NCBI RefSeq assembly: GCF_018398315.1 | Contig: NZ_JAHBRW010000001.1 | Span: 2,860,501-2,924,500, forward strand | Length of the DNA: 64,000 nucleotides | Reading direction: 5' to 3' | From: Chelatococcus sp. YT9 | Lineage (GTDB): Bacteria > Pseudomonadota > Alphaproteobacteria > Rhizobiales > Beijerinckiaceae | Shown here: positions 1-10,198 of the stretch, in pieces | Position numbering within the stretch: position 1 is the stretch's first letter | Layout of the letters: every line of letters starts with the position of its first letter | Program-made: the position numbers and the translations under genes | The notes under the pieces: generated by a model | Told to the model about the DNA's origin: nothing | Seen by the model: only the letters and a program-made list of their open reading frames with translations | The model's database searches: none

Positions 1-61
1 GCGTCTCGGTGCGGCTAAGCTGCCGATCCGGACGCGCTTCATCCAGCGCATTGCGGAGTGA
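1..61 (+). CDS. rplP: 50S ribosomal protein L16, C-terminal fragment
   Basis: The window opens inside this gene. Reading from base 2, the last 19 codons give a tail ending in RTRFIQRIAE and then TGA, which is the normal C-terminus of bacterial L16, an rRNA-binding protein near the peptidyl-transferase region of the large subunit. It is followed 10 bases later by rpmC, the standard order rplP-rpmC-rpsQ of the S10 operon. Only the end is present, so nothing can be said about its start. Confidence 0.9.
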   Translation, partial: RLGAAKLPIRTRFIQRIAE

Positions 62-71
62 GTGTTAGACG

Positions 72-287
72 ATGAAAACGAAGCAGCGTTTTTCCGACCT
101 CACCGCGATGTCGGCTGACCAGCTCCAGGACGAACTTCTGAAGCTGAAGAAAGAGCAGTTCAATCTGCGCTTTCAGCGCGCGACGGGGCAGCTCGAGAGC
201 ACGGACCGTGTGAGGGTGGTGCGTCGCGACATAGCTCGCGTCAAGACTCTTCAGCAGCAGAAGCTCGCTGAAGCTCACAAGGTTTGA
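72..287 (+). CDS. rpmC: 50S ribosomal protein L29
   Basis: This 71-residue protein has the L29 signature: an N-terminal helix with [16 protein letters not shown] at about residues 20-35 and a second helix with [10 protein letters not shown]29 sits at the polypeptide exit tunnel and contacts L23, SRP and trigger factor. The ATG at 72 gives a slightly longer N-terminus than the usual 64-66 residues. The position between rplP and rpsQ agrees with the universal S10 operon order. Confidence 0.95.
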   Translation: MKTKQRFSDLTAMSADQLQDELLKLKKEQFNLRFQRATGQLESTDRVRVVRRDIARVKTLQQQKLAEAHKV

Positions 288-297
288 GGAGGCCGCC

Positions 298-540
298 GTG
301 CCGAAACGTGTATTGCAGGGCGTCGTCGTCAGCGACAAGCAGGACAAGACGATCGTCGTGAAGGTCGAGCGCCGTTTTACGCATCCGCTTCTCAAGAAGA
401 CGGTGCGTCGCTCGAAGAACTACCATGCCCACGATGAGGGCAATAAGTTCAAGGTCGGTGATACGGTGTGGATCGAGGAGACTCGTCCAATATCGAAACT
501 CAAGACCTGGGTCGCCCTGGAAAACTCCGCGGCGTCCTGA
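298..540 (+). CDS. rpsQ: 30S ribosomal protein S17
   Basis: The product has 80 residues and begins at a GTG codon preceded by GAGGAGG. It carries the S17 OB-fold features: [18 protein letters not shown] at the N-terminus and the [11 protein letters not shown] segment near residue 40. S17 is a primary 16S rRNA-binding protein. It lies 10 bases after rpmC and about 100 bases before rplN; that spacer holds a small GGGGA/TCCCC hairpin (about 561-578). Confidence 0.95.
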   Translation: MPKRVLQGVVVSDKQDKTIVVKVERRFTHPLLKKTVRRSKNYHAHDEGNKFKVGDTVWIEETRPISKLKTWVALENSAAS

Positions 541-643
541 GCACTATTGAAGAGAGGCGAGGGGACCGAAAGATCCCCGTCAGTCGTAGTCCGGCGGTGT
601 GAGCTGCCGGAAACCGGTCTGAGACAGAGAAAGGATCGTTGCC

Positions 644-1012
644 ATGATCCAGATGCAGACGAATCTTGACGTTGCCGACAATTCCGGCGCCCGTCGCGTC
701 ATGTGTATCAAGGTCTTGGGTGGCTCGAAGCGTAAGTATGCCGGCGTTGGCGACATCATCGTGGTGTCGGTCAAGGAGGCTATTCCGCGTGGCCGTGTGA
801 AGAAGGGTGACGTGATGAAGGCGGTCGTCGTGCGCACCGCCAAGGACATCCGTCGCGCTGATGGCTCTGTGATTCGTTTCGATCGCAACGCTGCTGTGCT
901 GATCAACAATCAGAAAGAGCCTGTTGGAACCCGTATCTTCGGGCCGGTTCCGCGTGAGCTGCGCGCCAAGAACCACATGAAGATCATCTCGCTCGCGCCG
1001 GAGGTGTTGTGA
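644..1012 (+). CDS. rplN: 50S ribosomal protein L14
   Basis: This 122-residue protein starts [20 protein letters not shown], the diagnostic L14 N-terminus, and has the [14 protein letters not shown] segment at about residues 44-57. L14 binds 23S rRNA at the subunit interface and forms intersubunit bridges. It has the usual family length. Its stop overlaps the ATG of rplX by one base (GTGATGG), so the two genes are probably translationally coupled. Confidence 0.97.
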   Translation: MIQMQTNLDVADNSGARRVMCIKVLGGSKRKYAGVGDIIVVSVKEAIPRGRVKKGDVMKAVVVRTAKDIRRADGSVIRFDRNAAVLINNQKEPVGTRIFGPVPRELRAKNHMKIISLAPEVL

Positions 1013-1329
1013 TGGCCGCGAAGATCAAGAAGGGCGACAAGGTCGTCGTTCTCACCGGCCGCGACAAGGGCAAGTCGGGCGAGGTGGTGCAGGTTCTTCC
1101 CAAGGAAGAGCGCGCGCTGGTACGCGGCGTGAACCTGGTGAAGCGCCATCAGCGCCAGACGGCGAATTCAGAGGGCGGCATCATTTCCAAGGAAGCGCCG
1201 CTCCATCTGTCGAATATCGCGTTGGCGGACCCCAAGGACGGCAAGGCGACCCGCGTTGGGTTCAAGACTTTGGACGACGGGCGCAAGGTGCGTGTCGCCA
1301 AGCGTTCGGGAGAACTGATCGATGGCTGA
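1012..1329 (+). CDS. rplX: 50S ribosomal protein L24
   Basis: This 105-residue L24 begins [20 protein letters not shown], with the KOW motif at residues 6-35. L24 is an assembly initiator that binds the 5' part of 23S rRNA. I chose the ATG at 1012 rather than the GTG three bases upstream because it directly overlaps the rplN stop. The 3' end overlaps the rplE start by eight bases. Confidence 0.96.
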   Translation: MAAKIKKGDKVVVLTGRDKGKSGEVVQVLPKEERALVRGVNLVKRHQRQTANSEGGIISKEAPLHLSNIALADPKDGKATRVGFKTLDDGRKVRVAKRSGELIDG

Positions 1330-1897
1330 GGCTGCTCAGGATCTCGGCGTCGGCTATGTGCCGCGCCTCAGGAAGCACTACGACGAAGTCATTCGTGAAA
1401 AGCTCGTCGAGGAGTTTGGCTACAAGAACCGGATGCAGGTTCCTACGATCGAGAAGATCGTTCTGAACATGGGCGTCGGTGAAGCTGTCAACGACTCCAA
1501 GAAGGCGTCGGTGGCGGCGGCTGATCTGGCGTTGATCGCCGGTCAGAAGCCTGTCGTGACCCGGGCCCGCAAGGCTATCGCGACCTTCAAGGTCCGCGAG
1601 AACATGCCGATCGGCGCCAAGGTGACGCTGCGCAAGGAGCGCATGTACGAGTTCATCGATCGTCTGGTGACGATCGCTCTGCCTCGCGTGCGTGACTTCC
1701 GTGGCCTCAACCCGAAGTCTTTCGACGGCCGTGGCAATTATGCTCTCGGAATCAAGGAGCACATCGTGTTCCCCGAGATCAACTACGATCGCGTCGAGCA
1801 GATCTGGGGTATGGACATTATCGTCTGCACCTCGGCGAAGACCGATGATGAAGCGCGTGCGCTTCTCAAGCACTTCAACTTCCCGTTCCGGCAGTGA
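1322..1897 (+). CDS. rplE: 50S ribosomal protein L5
   Basis: The 191-residue protein is a complete L5 with [15 protein letters not shown] near residue 40 and [13 protein letters not shown] around 130-142. L5 binds 5S rRNA and contacts the P-site tRNA and the S13 bridge. A roughly 10-residue N-terminal extension before the LRKHYDE segment is typical of alphaproteobacteria. The start overlaps the end of rplX. Confidence 0.97.
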   Translation: MAEAAQDLGVGYVPRLRKHYDEVIREKLVEEFGYKNRMQVPTIEKIVLNMGVGEAVNDSKKASVAAADLALIAGQKPVVTRARKAIATFKVRENMPIGAKVTLRKERMYEFIDRLVTIALPRVRDFRGLNPKSFDGRGNYALGIKEHIVFPEINYDRVEQIWGMDIIVCTSAKTDDEARALLKHFNFPFRQ

Positions 1898-1930
1898 GAT
1901 TGTTCTCATACGCGGACACCGGAGATCAAT

Positions 1931-2236
1931 ATGGCTAAGAAGAGTTCAATCGAGAAGAACAAGCGGCGCGAGCGGCTTGTGAAGCAGTACGCGGGCAAGC
2001 GCGCTCGTCTGAAGGCGATCGCCAACGATCAGACGAAGTCGCCGGAAGAGCAGTTCGAGGCCCGGCTTAAGCTGGCTGAGCTGCCGCGCAACTCCAATCC
2101 GACACGGATCCGCAATCGTTGCGAGGTCACGGGTCGTCCGCGCGCGTTCTATCGCAAGCTCAAGATGTCGCGTATAGCGCTTCGCGAGCTGGGCTCGCAG
2201 GGGCTCGTCCCCGGCTTGGTCAAGTCGAGCTGGTAA
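1931..2236 (+). CDS. rpsN: 30S ribosomal protein S14, zinc-free long form
   Basis: The product has 101 residues, the length of the C-minus S14 class. It keeps [15 protein letters not shown] at about residues 61-75 but lacks the four-cysteine Zn ribbon of the short form. S14 is a late-assembly protein in the 30S head. It lies between rplE and rpsH, the standard spc order. Confidence 0.97.
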   Translation: MAKKSSIEKNKRRERLVKQYAGKRARLKAIANDQTKSPEEQFEARLKLAELPRNSNPTRIRNRCEVTGRPRAFYRKLKMSRIALRELGSQGLVPGLVKSSW

Positions 2237-2249
2237 GGGAGGATCTGCG

Positions 2250-2648
2250 ATGTCGATCAATGATCCGCTAGGCGATATGCTCACCCGTATCCGCAACGCC
2301 CAGATGCGGCGCCGCGGCAAGGTGGGAACGCCGGGTTCCAGGCTGCGTGCACGTGTTCTCGATGTGCTCCAGCAGGAAGGCTATATTCGCGGCTATTCGA
2401 CGACCGAGTACGGCAATGGCCGCACGGAGTTCGAGATCGAGCTGAAGTACTTCGATGGTACGCCCGTGATCCGTTCGATCCAGCGTGTGTCGAAGCCCGG
2501 CCGTCGTGTCTATGCTTCTGTCGATAACATGCCGCGCGTCGCGGATGGTCTCGGCATCACCATTCTCTCCACGCCTCGCGGCGTGATGGCCGATCACCAG
2601 GCCCGGGAGAATAACGTGGGCGGCGAAGTGCTCTGCAAGGTCTTCTGA
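2250..2648 (+). CDS. rpsH: 30S ribosomal protein S8
   Basis: This 132-residue protein begins [20 protein letters not shown] and ends with the [19 protein letters not shown] motif, both diagnostic for S8. S8 binds helix 21 of 16S rRNA and, in enterobacteria, represses translation of the spc operon. Whether that feedback operates here cannot be judged from the sequence alone. Confidence 0.97.
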   Translation: MSINDPLGDMLTRIRNAQMRRRGKVGTPGSRLRARVLDVLQQEGYIRGYSTTEYGNGRTEFEIELKYFDGTPVIRSIQRVSKPGRRVYASVDNMPRVADGLGITILSTPRGVMADHQARENNVGGEVLCKVF

Positions 2649-2683
2649 TCAGGCAGCACTGACAAACCACGGGAAAGACCATC

Positions 2684-3217
2684 ATGTCTCGTATCGGTAA
2701 GAAACCAGTTCCTGTCCCGGCCGGCGTTACGGCGACCGTCGAAGGGCAGACTGTCAAGGTGAAGGGCTCGAAGGGCGAACTGTTCTTCGTTGTTCCTGAC
2801 GACGTCTCGGTGGCGCTCAACGACGGCGAGGTCAAGGTCGACCCGCGTGACGAGACCAAGCGCGCCCGCGCGCTCTGGGGCATGTCGCGCAGCCAGGTCG
2901 AGAACCTGATCATTGGTGTGTCGAAGGGCTTCGAGAAGAAGCTCGAGATCACGGGTGTCGGTTACAAGGCCGCGGTCGCGGGCAAGGTTCTCAAGCTGTC
3001 GCTTGGCTACAGCCACGACATCGACTTCGAGATCCCCGCCGGGCTGACGATCACGACGCCGAAGCCAACGGAGATCGTCGTTGCCGGCATCGACAAGCAG
3101 AAGGTCGGCCAGGCTGCGGCTGAGATCCGCGAGTTCCGCGGTCCCGAGCCCTACAAGGGCAAGGGCGTGAAATACGCCAACGAGTTCATCTTCCGCAAGG
3201 AAGGCAAGAAGAAGTAA
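2684..3217 (+). CDS. rplF: 50S ribosomal protein L6
   Basis: The 177-residue protein starts [15 protein letters not shown] and has the second-domain motif [18 protein letters not shown] near residues 150-167. L6 lies near the sarcin-ricin loop and the factor-binding site. The length is normal. It is followed 10 bases later by rplR. Confidence 0.97.
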   Translation: MSRIGKKPVPVPAGVTATVEGQTVKVKGSKGELFFVVPDDVSVALNDGEVKVDPRDETKRARALWGMSRSQVENLIIGVSKGFEKKLEITGVGYKAAVAGKVLKLSLGYSHDIDFEIPAGLTITTPKPTEIVVAGIDKQKVGQAAAEIREFRGPEPYKGKGVKYANEFIFRKEGKKK

Positions 3218-3227
3218 GGGGCCGACC

Positions 3228-3590
3228 ATGGCGGAGAAACTCGGAACCACTGAGCGTCGCAAGGCGCGTGTTCGCCGCGCTTTGCGCGCTGCTGCGAACG
3301 GACGGCCGCGTTTGTCGGTGCACCGCTCCTCGAAGCAGATTTATGCCCAGGTCATCGACGATGAGGCCGGCCGTACGCTGGCTTCTGCGTCGTCCCTGGA
3401 GAAGGCTGTCCGCGAGCAGCTGAAGAGTGGCGCCAACGTTGAGGCGGCAGCCGCAATCGGTAAGCTGATTGCAGAGCGCGCGGTTGCAGCGGGCGTCAAG
3501 GACGTCATCTTCGATCGCGGCGCTTTCATCTATCACGGGCGCGTCAAGGCTCTGGCCGAAGCCGCGCGCGAAGGTGGCTTGAGCTTTTAA
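3228..3590 (+). CDS. rplR: 50S ribosomal protein L18
   Basis: This 120-residue protein has [17 protein letters not shown] at about residues 28-44 and a C-terminus ending [19 protein letters not shown]18 binds 5S rRNA with L5. Unlike most junctions of this operon, it is separated from the next gene (rpsE) by 182 noncoding bases that contain strong secondary structure. Confidence 0.97.
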   Translation: MAEKLGTTERRKARVRRALRAAANGRPRLSVHRSSKQIYAQVIDDEAGRTLASASSLEKAVREQLKSGANVEAAAAIGKLIAERAVAAGVKDVIFDRGAFIYHGRVKALAEAAREGGLSF

Positions 3591-3606
3591 TTTGACTTAT
3601 TCAGGT

Positions 3607-3667
3607 CCACCGCGTCACCGGGGCTTGTGCGAAAGCAGGCAACCGGTTACGCGGTGGTCTTGTTTTT
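3607..3667 (+). terminator. Nested hairpin with U-tract between rplR and rpsE (possible attenuator)
   Basis: The outer arms CCACCGCGT (3607-3615) and ACGCGGTGG (3649-3657) are perfectly complementary. The inner arms ACCGG (3617-3621) and CCGGT (3643-3647) continue the stem after one mismatch. The structure is directly followed by TCTTGTTTTT, as in a Rho-independent terminator. A second imperfect hairpin (3668-3698) and a third short one (3698-3712) follow. It lies inside an operon, so partial termination or RNA processing between rplR and rpsE is the likely meaning. Confidence 0.55.
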
Positions 3668-3772
3668 GGGAATCGCGGGCCGTGTTGTGCGCGATCCCCG
3701 CTCTGAAAGCGGCGGATTTGGTGTGGTTCGAAGCGAGCGGGGCCGCCGCCCTGCGAAAGTGGAGACAAAGGT

Positions 3773-4342
3773 ATGGCGAGAGACCGTCAGCAGCCGCGTG
3801 ACCGTGAGGAGCGCGACAGCGAGTTTGTAGATCGGTTGGTGCACATCAACCGTGTTGCCAAGGTCGTGAAGGGTGGCCGTCGTTTCGGCTTCGCCGCCCT
3901 CGTGGTCGTCGGCGATCAGAAGGGCCGGGTCGGTTTCGGCCATGGCAAGGCCCGCGAAGTTCCGGAAGCGATCCGCAAGGCGACTGAAGCGGCCAAGCGC
4001 GCTCTTGTGCGCATTCCCCTGAAGGAAGGCCGTACGCTGCATCACGACGTTGCCGGCCGCTGGGGCGCGGGCAAGGTCATCCTGCGCGCGGCTCCCGCCG
4101 GTACCGGCATCATTGCCGGTGGCCCGATGCGCGCGGTCTTTGAGACGCTCGGCATGCACGACGTCGTCGCGAAGTCGCTCGGTTCTTCGAACCCGTACAA
4201 CCTGGTTCGCGCCACGATCGACGCGCTGAAGCGCGAAGACAGCCCGCGTTCCGTTGCGGCCCGCCGTGGCCTCAAGGTGTCCGCACTCCAGTCCCGTCGT
4301 CGCGACGCTGATATGAGCGACGCGGCCGGCGCCGAAGCGTGA
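3773..4342 (+). CDS. rpsE: 30S ribosomal protein S5
   Basis: The 189-residue S5 has the double-stranded RNA-binding-like domain with [20 protein letters not shown] at residues 24-43 and the [15 protein letters not shown] segment near 111-125. S5 shapes the mRNA entry channel and contributes to decoding fidelity. The N-terminus is longer than in E. coli (166 residues), as usual in alphaproteobacteria. The ATG at 3773 follows GGAGACAAAGGT. Confidence 0.97.
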   Translation: MARDRQQPRDREERDSEFVDRLVHINRVAKVVKGGRRFGFAALVVVGDQKGRVGFGHGKAREVPEAIRKATEAAKRALVRIPLKEGRTLHHDVAGRWGAGKVILRAAPAGTGIIAGGPMRAVFETLGMHDVVAKSLGSSNPYNLVRATIDALKREDSPRSVAARRGLKVSALQSRRRDADMSDAAGAEA

Positions 4343-4355
4343 GGAGGCTTGAACA

Positions 4356-4568
4356 ATGGCTCAATCCTCTGGAAAGAAGACCGTCACGGTCGAGCAGATC
4401 GGTAGCCCGATCCGCCGCGTGGCCGCTCAGCGCGCGACGCTGATCGGACTTGGTCTCAACAAGCTTCACCGTCGTTCGGTTCTCGAGGACACACCGGCTG
4501 TCCGCGGGATGATCGACAAGGTTCGTCACCTCGTGCGCGTCGTTGAAGACACGCCGGCAGCAGGGTGA
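4356..4568 (+). CDS. rpmD: 50S ribosomal protein L30
   Basis: This 70-residue protein contains [20 protein letters not shown] followed by [16 protein letters not shown], the L30 core. The short acidic tail VVEDTPAAG is lineage-typical. It starts 13 bases after rpsE with AGGAGG upstream. Its stop lies just before the rplO start. Confidence 0.95.
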   Translation: MAQSSGKKTVTVEQIGSPIRRVAAQRATLIGLGLNKLHRRSVLEDTPAVRGMIDKVRHLVRVVEDTPAAG

Positions 4569-4579
4569 GGAGAATGTCG

Positions 4580-5059
4580 ATGAAACTGACAGACATTCGC
4601 GATAATCCCGGCGCATCGAAGGGCCGCATGCGCGTCGGCCGCGGTATCGGCTCGGGCAAGGGCAAGACCGGTGGCCGTGGCGTCAAGGGGCAGAAGTCCC
4701 GTTCAGGCGTTGCCATCAAGGGTTTCGAGGGTGGGCAGATGCCTATCCATCGTCGGCTCCCGAAGCGCGGCTTCTGGAATCCCTTCCGGCGGGACCTCAA
4801 CGAGGTTAACGTCGGCCGGGTTCAAGCCGCGGTGGACGCGGGCAAGCTCGATGCGGCGAGCCCTGTCACCCTGGAAGGTTTGATCGCCGCGGGCGTCGTT
4901 TCGAAGGCGCGCGACGGGGTCAAGATCCTGGGGCAGGGCGAATTGACCTCGAAGCTTATCTTCGAGGTTGCGGGCGCATCGAAGTCAGCGATCGCCGCTA
5001 TCGAGAAGGTGGGCGGCTCGGTTAAAATTCTGAGCGCTGCAGCACCTGCAGAAGCGTAG
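4580..5059 (+). CDS. rplO: 50S ribosomal protein L15
   Basis: L15 with the glycine- and arginine-rich N-terminus ([20 protein letters not shown] near residues 16-35) that penetrates 23S rRNA. I chose the third possible start, ATG at 4580 ([11 protein letters not shown], 159 residues), because GAGGAG at 4567-4572 is then seven bases away. The upstream GTG (4565) and ATG (4574) are too close to that ribosome-binding site. It overlaps none of rpmD with this start. Confidence 0.95.
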   Translation: MKLTDIRDNPGASKGRMRVGRGIGSGKGKTGGRGVKGQKSRSGVAIKGFEGGQMPIHRRLPKRGFWNPFRRDLNEVNVGRVQAAVDAGKLDAASPVTLEGLIAAGVVSKARDGVKILGQGELTSKLIFEVAGASKSAIAAIEKVGGSVKILSAAAPAEA

Positions 5060-5143
5060 GCGAACCCCTATCTAAGCCTGTGGCGGCGGGGCACCCTCGG
5101 GTTGGCCGGCGCCGCCACGAAGCCTTTGCGGGATTGATCATCG

Positions 5144-6484
5144 ATGGCGTCGGCAGCCGAACAGCTTGCAGCAAATCTCAACTTCGGGGCTCTGGCTAAG
5201 GCCGAGGAACTCAAGAAGCGCATCTGGTTTACGCTGGGTGCGCTTCTCGTGTATCGGCTTGGCACCTATATCCCTCTTCCCGGCATCAATCCGGAGGCGG
5301 TCGCCGAGCTTTTCCGCCAGACGCAGGGTGGCGTCCTCGGGCTGTTCAACATGTTCTCGGGCGGAGCGGTTAGCCGTATGGCTATCTTCTCGCTCAACAT
5401 CATGCCCTACATCTCGGCATCGATCATCATCCAGCTGCTAACGAGTGTCGTCCCCACGCTCGAGGCCCTCAAGAAGGAGGGCGAGCAGGGGCGTAAGGTC
5501 ATCAATCAGTATACCCGCTACCTCACTGTCATTCTCGCGGTCTTCCAGGCTTACGGAATTTCGATCGGCCTCGAGGGCTCCGGAAACATGGTTTCCGATC
5601 CGGGCATGTTCTTCCGGATCACGACGGTCATCACCCTGACCGGTGGCACCATGTTCCTGATGTGGCTCGGTGAGCAGATCACGTCACGGGGCATCGGTAA
5701 CGGGACGTCGCTGATCATCTTCGCAGGCATTGTCGCGGAACTGCCGCAGGCTATCGCCGGGACCCTCGAGCTCGGCCGCCAAGGCGCGGTGTCGACTGGC
5801 CTCATCCTTGGCGTCATTGTGATGGCGATCGCCTGTATCGCGCTGATCGTGTATATGGAGCGCGCCCAGCGTCGCCTGCTCATCAATTATCCGAAGCGCC
5901 AGGTTGGCAATAAGCTGTACGAGGGCCAGAGCTCCTTCCTGCCGCTGAAACTGAACACCGCCGGCGTCATTCCGCCGATCTTCGCGTCGTCCCTGCTTCT
6001 GTTGCCGACGACCTTCGCGAGCTTCTCGCAATCGCAGGGCGGGGGAACGGGCATCCTGGCGACGCTGTCGACCTACCTGGCGCACGGTCGGCCGCTCTAT
6101 ATGATCTTGTATGTCCTGTTGATCGTGTTCTTCGCCTTCTTCTACACGGCGATCGTGTTCAACCCGAACGAGACGGCGGACAACCTCAAGAAGCATGGCG
6201 GCTTCATTCCCGGCATCCGCCCCGGAGAGCGCACGGCACAATACATCGACTATGTGTTGACGCGCATTACGGTGGTCGGCGCGGCCTACCTCGCTTTGAT
6301 CTGCTTGATTCCCGAAGTCCTGATTTCCTATGCGGCGCTTCCCTTCTATTTTGGCGGCACATCGCTGCTGATCGTGGTCAGCGTCACGATGGACACGGTC
6401 GCCCAGGTGCACGGGCATCTGCTGGCCCATCAGTATGAAGGGCTCATCAAGAAGTCGAAGTTGAAGGGGGCAAGGCGCAAATGA
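5144..6484 (+). CDS. secY: Protein translocase subunit SecY
   Basis: This 446-residue membrane protein forms the SecYEG channel through which proteins cross or enter the inner membrane. It shows the expected ten hydrophobic segments, beginning around residue 29, the plug-region sequence [10 protein letters not shown] near residues 67-76 and the [14 protein letters not shown] segment near 86-99. The C-terminal [11 protein letters not shown] is typical. The last codons overlap the adk start (ATGA), so secY and adk are co-transcribed and probably translationally coupled. Confidence 0.97.
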   Translation: MASAAEQLAANLNFGALAKAEELKKRIWFTLGALLVYRLGTYIPLPGINPEAVAELFRQTQGGVLGLFNMFSGGAVSRMAIFSLNIMPYISASIIIQLLTSVVPTLEALKKEGEQGRKVINQYTRYLTVILAVFQAYGISIGLEGSGNMVSDPGMFFRITTVITLTGGTMFLMWLGEQITSRGIGNGTSLIIFAGIVAELPQAIAGTLELGRQGAVSTGLILGVIVMAIACIALIVYMERAQRRLLINYPKRQVGNKLYEGQSSFLPLKLNTAGVIPPIFASSLLLLPTTFASFSQSQGGGTGILATLSTYLAHGRPLYMILYVLLIVFFAFFYTAIVFNPNETADNLKKHGGFIPGIRPGERTAQYIDYVLTRITVVGAAYLALICLIPEVLISYAALPFYFGGTSLLIVVSVTMDTVAQVHGHLLAHQYEGLIKKSKLKGARRK

Positions 6485-7062
6485 GACTGATCCTACTCGG
6501 ACCTCCTGGTGCCGGTAAGGGTACGCAGGCGGCGCGTCTGGTGGAACGCCACGGAATTCCGCAGCTCTCGACAGGCGATATGCTGCGGGCGGCGGTTGCA
6601 GCCAGAACTCCCGTGGGCCTGCAGGCGAAGGAGTTGATGGATCAGGGCGCGCTGGTGCCTGACGATCTCGTCGTTTCGATCGTCGCCTCCCGCATCGATG
6701 AACCGGACGCGCGCAAGGGCTTCATCCTCGATGGTTTTCCGAGGACGGTGGGACAGGCTGACGCTCTGGACAGGATGCTCGAGCAGAAAGGCATGCAGCT
6801 CGATGCGATCATCGAGCTCAAGGTCGATGAGGGCATTCTCGTCGATCGGATCGTCCGGCGTGCCAAAGAGGCCGAGGAGCGGGGCGAGCCGGTGCGTCGC
6901 GACGACAATCCAGAGGTGTTCCGCACGAGGCTTGACGCCTACAGGCAGCAGACCGCTCCGCTGACCGACTATTATGGCAGCAAGGGTACCTTGCGGACCG
7001 TGGACGGAATGGCGCCTATCGATGATGTCACCACGGCGATTCGCCAGATCGTGGGTGGCTGA
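6481..7062 (+). CDS. adk: Adenylate kinase, short-lid type
   Basis: The 193-residue enzyme converts ATP + AMP to 2 ADP. The P-loop [10 protein letters not shown] lies at residues 7-16, and FILDGFPRT near 81-89 is the NMP-binding and core motif. It lacks the roughly 30-residue zinc or LID insertion found in enzymes of about 215 residues, as in other alphaproteobacteria. The start codon overlaps the secY stop by four bases. The gene location in the spc operon between secY and rpsM is common. Confidence 0.97.
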   Translation: MRLILLGPPGAGKGTQAARLVERHGIPQLSTGDMLRAAVAARTPVGLQAKELMDQGALVPDDLVVSIVASRIDEPDARKGFILDGFPRTVGQADALDRMLEQKGMQLDAIIELKVDEGILVDRIVRRAKEAEERGEPVRRDDNPEVFRTRLDAYRQQTAPLTDYYGSKGTLRTVDGMAPIDDVTTAIRQIVGG

Positions 7063-7281
7063 ATCGATAGATAAGGTTGACGAAACTTGTATGAACGCCT
7101 AAAGACAGGAATCTGCCGACGTTAGTCTGTGACCGAGCCGGTGTCCTGAGCAAAGGGGTGCCGGCCGGTGTTGTCGTGTGGGCCGTTCGCAAGACTATTC
7201 CTCCGGGGATCCCTGGAGTTGGCACATTATCGAACCGCATGAAGCTCCGGCTTCGATGTTAAGGGTTGAGGAGACTGGAAC

Positions 7282-7650
7282 GTGGCCCGTATCGCAGGCG
7301 TCAACATTCCGACGAACAAGCGCGTGGTGATCGCGCTGCAGTATATTCATGGCATCGGTGCCAAGAAGGCGCAGGAGATCAGCGAGAAGGTCGGTATCCC
7401 GGCCGATCGTCGTGTGAACCAGCTGACCGACCAGGAAGTGCTGCAGATTCGCGAGACCATCGACCGTGACTATCTGGTCGAGGGTGATCTCCGTCGCGAT
7501 GTGTCGATGAACATCAAGCGGCTGATGGATCTTGGCTGCTACCGTGGCCTGCGTCACCGCCGCAGCCTTCCGGTTCGCGGCCAGCGCACGCACACCAACG
7601 CGCGCACCCGCAAGGGCAAGGCCAAGCCGATCGCCGGCAAGAAGAAGTAA
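7282..7650 (+). CDS. rpsM: 30S ribosomal protein S13
   Basis: The 122-residue S13 starts at GTG with GAGGAGA upstream. It has the helix-hairpin motif [13 protein letters not shown] near residues 22-34 and the basic tail [18 protein letters not shown]13 contacts P-site tRNA and L5. A 219-base gap separates it from adk, so a separate promoter for the alpha-operon part (rpsM-rpsK-rpoA-rplQ) is plausible. A TTGACG at 7077 followed after 17 bases by TAAAGA is a weak candidate. Confidence 0.97.
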   Translation: MARIAGVNIPTNKRVVIALQYIHGIGAKKAQEISEKVGIPADRRVNQLTDQEVLQIRETIDRDYLVEGDLRRDVSMNIKRLMDLGCYRGLRHRRSLPVRGQRTHTNARTRKGKAKPIAGKKK

Positions 7651-7692
7651 TCGGTTGCGGGCGCGCTGCTCGTCTGTCGGTTAGGTCGATTG

Positions 7693-7719
7693 ACCCCAGG
7701 CCCTCCGGGTGTCTGGGGT
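7693..7719 (+). other. Intergenic hairpin between rpsM and rpsK
   Basis: ACCCCAG (7693-7699) pairs perfectly with CTGGGGT (7713-7719), with a possible inner CCC/GGG pairing. It is followed by GGTTCTT, not a strong U-tract, so it looks more like a processing or stability structure than a terminator. It sits in the 154-base spacer before rpsK. Confidence 0.4.
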
Positions 7720-7804
7720 GGTTCTTATGGTTGCCGGGCATTCCGGCAGTTATCCCGAGCGCCTGGTATCACGGGCGCGCTTGAAGGATTGGATAGAAGA
7801 GACA

Positions 7805-8194
7805 ATGGCAAGAGAAGTCGCCCGCGTCCGCCGTCGCGAACGTAAAAACATCGTGTCTGGCGTCGCCCATGTGATCGCCTCGTTCAACAACACGATGATC
7901 ACCATCACCGATGCGCAGGGCAACACGATCTCGTGGTCGTCTGCCGGTTCGATGGGTTTCAAGGGTTCGCGCAAGTCGACGCCCTATGCTGCGCAGGTCG
8001 CGGCTGAAGATGCGGCGCGCAAGGCTGCCGAGCATGGCATGCGTATGCTCGAGGTCGAGGTGTCGGGTCCTGGTTCGGGACGTGAGTCGGCGCTCCGTGC
8101 GCTGCAGTCGGTCGGCTTCACCGTCACCTCGATCCGTGACGTCACGCCGATCCCGCATAACGGTTGCCGTCCGCGCAAGCGTCGTCGCGTCTGA
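7805..8194 (+). CDS. rpsK: 30S ribosomal protein S11
   Basis: This 129-residue S11 begins [20 protein letters not shown] and contains [20 protein letters not shown] at residues 24-43 and [13 protein letters not shown] near 90-102. It forms part of the 30S platform. I chose the ATG at 7805 because it gives the standard family length. An open frame continues upstream to 7709 but those codons do not resemble S11. Confidence 0.97.
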   Translation: MAREVARVRRRERKNIVSGVAHVIASFNNTMITITDAQGNTISWSSAGSMGFKGSRKSTPYAAQVAAEDAARKAAEHGMRMLEVEVSGPGSGRESALRALQSVGFTVTSIRDVTPIPHNGCRPRKRRRV

Positions 8195-8423
8195 CGCGGT
8201 CGCGGGCTTATCGCTTTCGATCGAGCCGGGCGTCATATCGGGCGGACCCGGCTTTCGTCGGATCGGATATGTCGCAGACCGGTGAATTCATGCGGTTCGG
8301 ATATCAGACTTGACTGACATTCGAGCCGCCAAGGCAGTGCAGACTGTCGCATAACGTTGGCTTTGGTTGGACGGAGCGATTGGATGGCGCCGTTTGATCT
8401 TTGGACTGGCATGAGGTGCGGTC

Positions 8424-9440
8424 GTGATCCAGAAGAATTGGCAAGAACTGATCAAGCCGAGCAAGCTTGACGTCACCCCCGGAGACGATCCGAAGCGGAT
8501 TGCGACCGTGGTCGCCGAGCCGCTGGAACGCGGGTTCGGTCTGACGCTCGGAAATGCCTTGCGCCGGGTTCTGTTGTCGTCGCTGCAGGGCGGCGCCGTG
8601 ACGGCCGTCCATATTGACGGCGTCCTGCACGAGTTTTCATCGATCGCCGGTGTGCGCGAGGACGTCACCGACATCGTTCTCAACATCAAGATGGTTTCCA
8701 TTAAGATGCAGGGCGAGGGCCCGAAGCGCATGGCGCTGCGCAAGCAGGGCCCCGGACCGGTCTTCGCTGGCGATATCGCGACCGTTGGCGACGTGCAGAT
8801 CCTCAATCCGGAGCTCGTGCTGTGCACGCTCGATGACGGCGCTGAGATCCGCATGGAGTTCACGGTCAACACCGGCAAGGGCTATGTCCCGGCGGAGCGT
8901 AACCGTCCCGAGGACGCGCCGATCGGCCTCATCGCCGTTGACGCCCTGTACAGCCCCGTCAAGAAGGTCTCCTACCGGGTCGAGAACACCCGCGAGGGCC
9001 AGATCCTCGACTATGACAAGCTGACCATGACGGTCGAGACTAACGGCTCGGTATCCGCCGAGGACGCGGTCGCTTATGCCGCCCGTATCCTTCAGGACCA
9101 GCTTGCTGTCTTCGTTAATTTCGAGGAGCCGCGCCGCGAGGAGACCTCGATCTCCACGCCGCAGCTGCCTTTCAACCCGGCTCTCCTCAAGAAGGTGGAC
9201 GAGCTCGAGCTGTCGGTGCGCTCCGCGAATTGCCTGAAGAACGACAACATCGTCTACATCGGCGACCTGATCCAGAAGACGGAAGCCGAGATGCTGCGGA
9301 CACCGAACTTCGGCCGGAAGTCTCTGAACGAGATCAAGGAAGTGCTGGCCTCGATGGGGCTGCACCTCGGCATGGAAGTAACTGGCTGGCCGCCGGACAA
9401 CATCGAAGAGCTCGCGAAGCGCTTCGAAGAGCACTACTGA
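8424..9440 (+). CDS. rpoA: DNA-directed RNA polymerase subunit alpha
   Basis: The 338-residue protein is a complete alpha subunit. Residues 1-235 form the dimerising N-terminal domain, with [20 protein letters not shown] near 34-53. A linker follows, and the C-terminal domain has [20 protein letters not shown] near residues 293-312, which binds UP elements and activators. The start is a GTG with GAGGTGCGGTC upstream. A 229-base spacer separates it from rpsK. Confidence 0.97.
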   Translation: MIQKNWQELIKPSKLDVTPGDDPKRIATVVAEPLERGFGLTLGNALRRVLLSSLQGGAVTAVHIDGVLHEFSSIAGVREDVTDIVLNIKMVSIKMQGEGPKRMALRKQGPGPVFAGDIATVGDVQILNPELVLCTLDDGAEIRMEFTVNTGKGYVPAERNRPEDAPIGLIAVDALYSPVKKVSYRVENTREGQILDYDKLTMTVETNGSVSAEDAVAYAARILQDQLAVFVNFEEPRREETSISTPQLPFNPALLKKVDELELSVRSANCLKNDNIVYIGDLIQKTEAEMLRTPNFGRKSLNEIKEVLASMGLHLGMEVTGWPPDNIEELAKRFEEHY

Positions 9441-9566
9441 TCACTAGGGCGTCGGCCTCACGCCGGCTCCTTCATGAAGCACGCTGCCGGGGCCGATAGG
9501 TGGCCCCCGGATATCAGCAGCGGCCGTTCCGTGGCACGGCGGCCGTACAATCAAGGAGATAGCCAG

Positions 9567-9992
9567 ATGCGTCACGGTTTCGCTCACCGCCGGTTCAACC
9601 GCACCGCTGAACACCGCAAGGCGATGTTCGCCAACATGTCTGCCGCGCTCATCAAGCATGAGCAGATCGTCACGACGCTCCCGAAGGCGAAGGACCTCCG
9701 TCCGGTCGTCGAGAAGCTCATCACGCTCGGCAAGCGCGGTGATCTGCATGCGCGCCGTCAGGCGATTGCGCAGGTTCGCGACGTGGCCATCGTGAAGAAG
9801 CTGTTTGACGTGCTCGGCCCGCGCTACAAGGAGCGCAATGGCGGTTACACCCGCGTGCTCAAGGCCGGCTTCCGTTACGGCGATGGCGCGCCGATGGCCG
9901 TGATCGAGTTTGTCGATCGCGACGTTGATGCGAAGGGTCTGGATTCCGGCCCGAGCCAGAAGGACGAGGTCGTCGAGAACGACGCGGCGTAA
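9567..9992 (+). CDS. rplQ: 50S ribosomal protein L17
   Basis: The 141-residue L17 begins [20 protein letters not shown] with AAGGAGAT upstream. Its middle part carries [20 protein letters not shown], the family core. It is the last gene of the cluster and is followed by a strong intrinsic terminator. The acidic C-terminal tail (residues 125-141) is the variable part of the family. Confidence 0.97.
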   Translation: MRHGFAHRRFNRTAEHRKAMFANMSAALIKHEQIVTTLPKAKDLRPVVEKLITLGKRGDLHARRQAIAQVRDVAIVKKLFDVLGPRYKERNGGYTRVLKAGFRYGDGAPMAVIEFVDRDVDAKGLDSGPSQKDEVVENDAA

Positions 9993-10018
9993 TCCGCACC
10001 GGATACGAGATTGATCGG

Positions 10019-10049
10019 AAGGGCGGCTTCGAGCCGCCCTTTTGCTTTT
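10019..10049 (+). terminator. Intrinsic terminator of the ribosomal-protein operon
   Basis: AAGGGCGGCT (10019-10028) pairs with AGCCGCCCTT (10032-10041) around a TCG loop and is followed by TTGCTTTT. It lies 26 bases after the rplQ stop and so ends the large ribosomal-protein/rpoA transcript. Confidence 0.9.
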
Positions 10050-10198
10050 CAGCGGACGACGTCGCCCAGGCTTATTCGGCTTGAACGTGATTGTCAGGTC
10101 CCGTGCACGCCGACGAGCCTCCCTTTATCTTTAAGCGAGGCAGGTCGGCGACAGACAGGCTTGCTCTGAAGGGATCAGCAGGTGCAAGGGGACACCGC

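Noticed and set aside
5684-6430. Long minus-strand frame opposite secY
   Set aside because: It is an antisense artefact of a highly conserved gene, with no ribosome-binding site and random composition.
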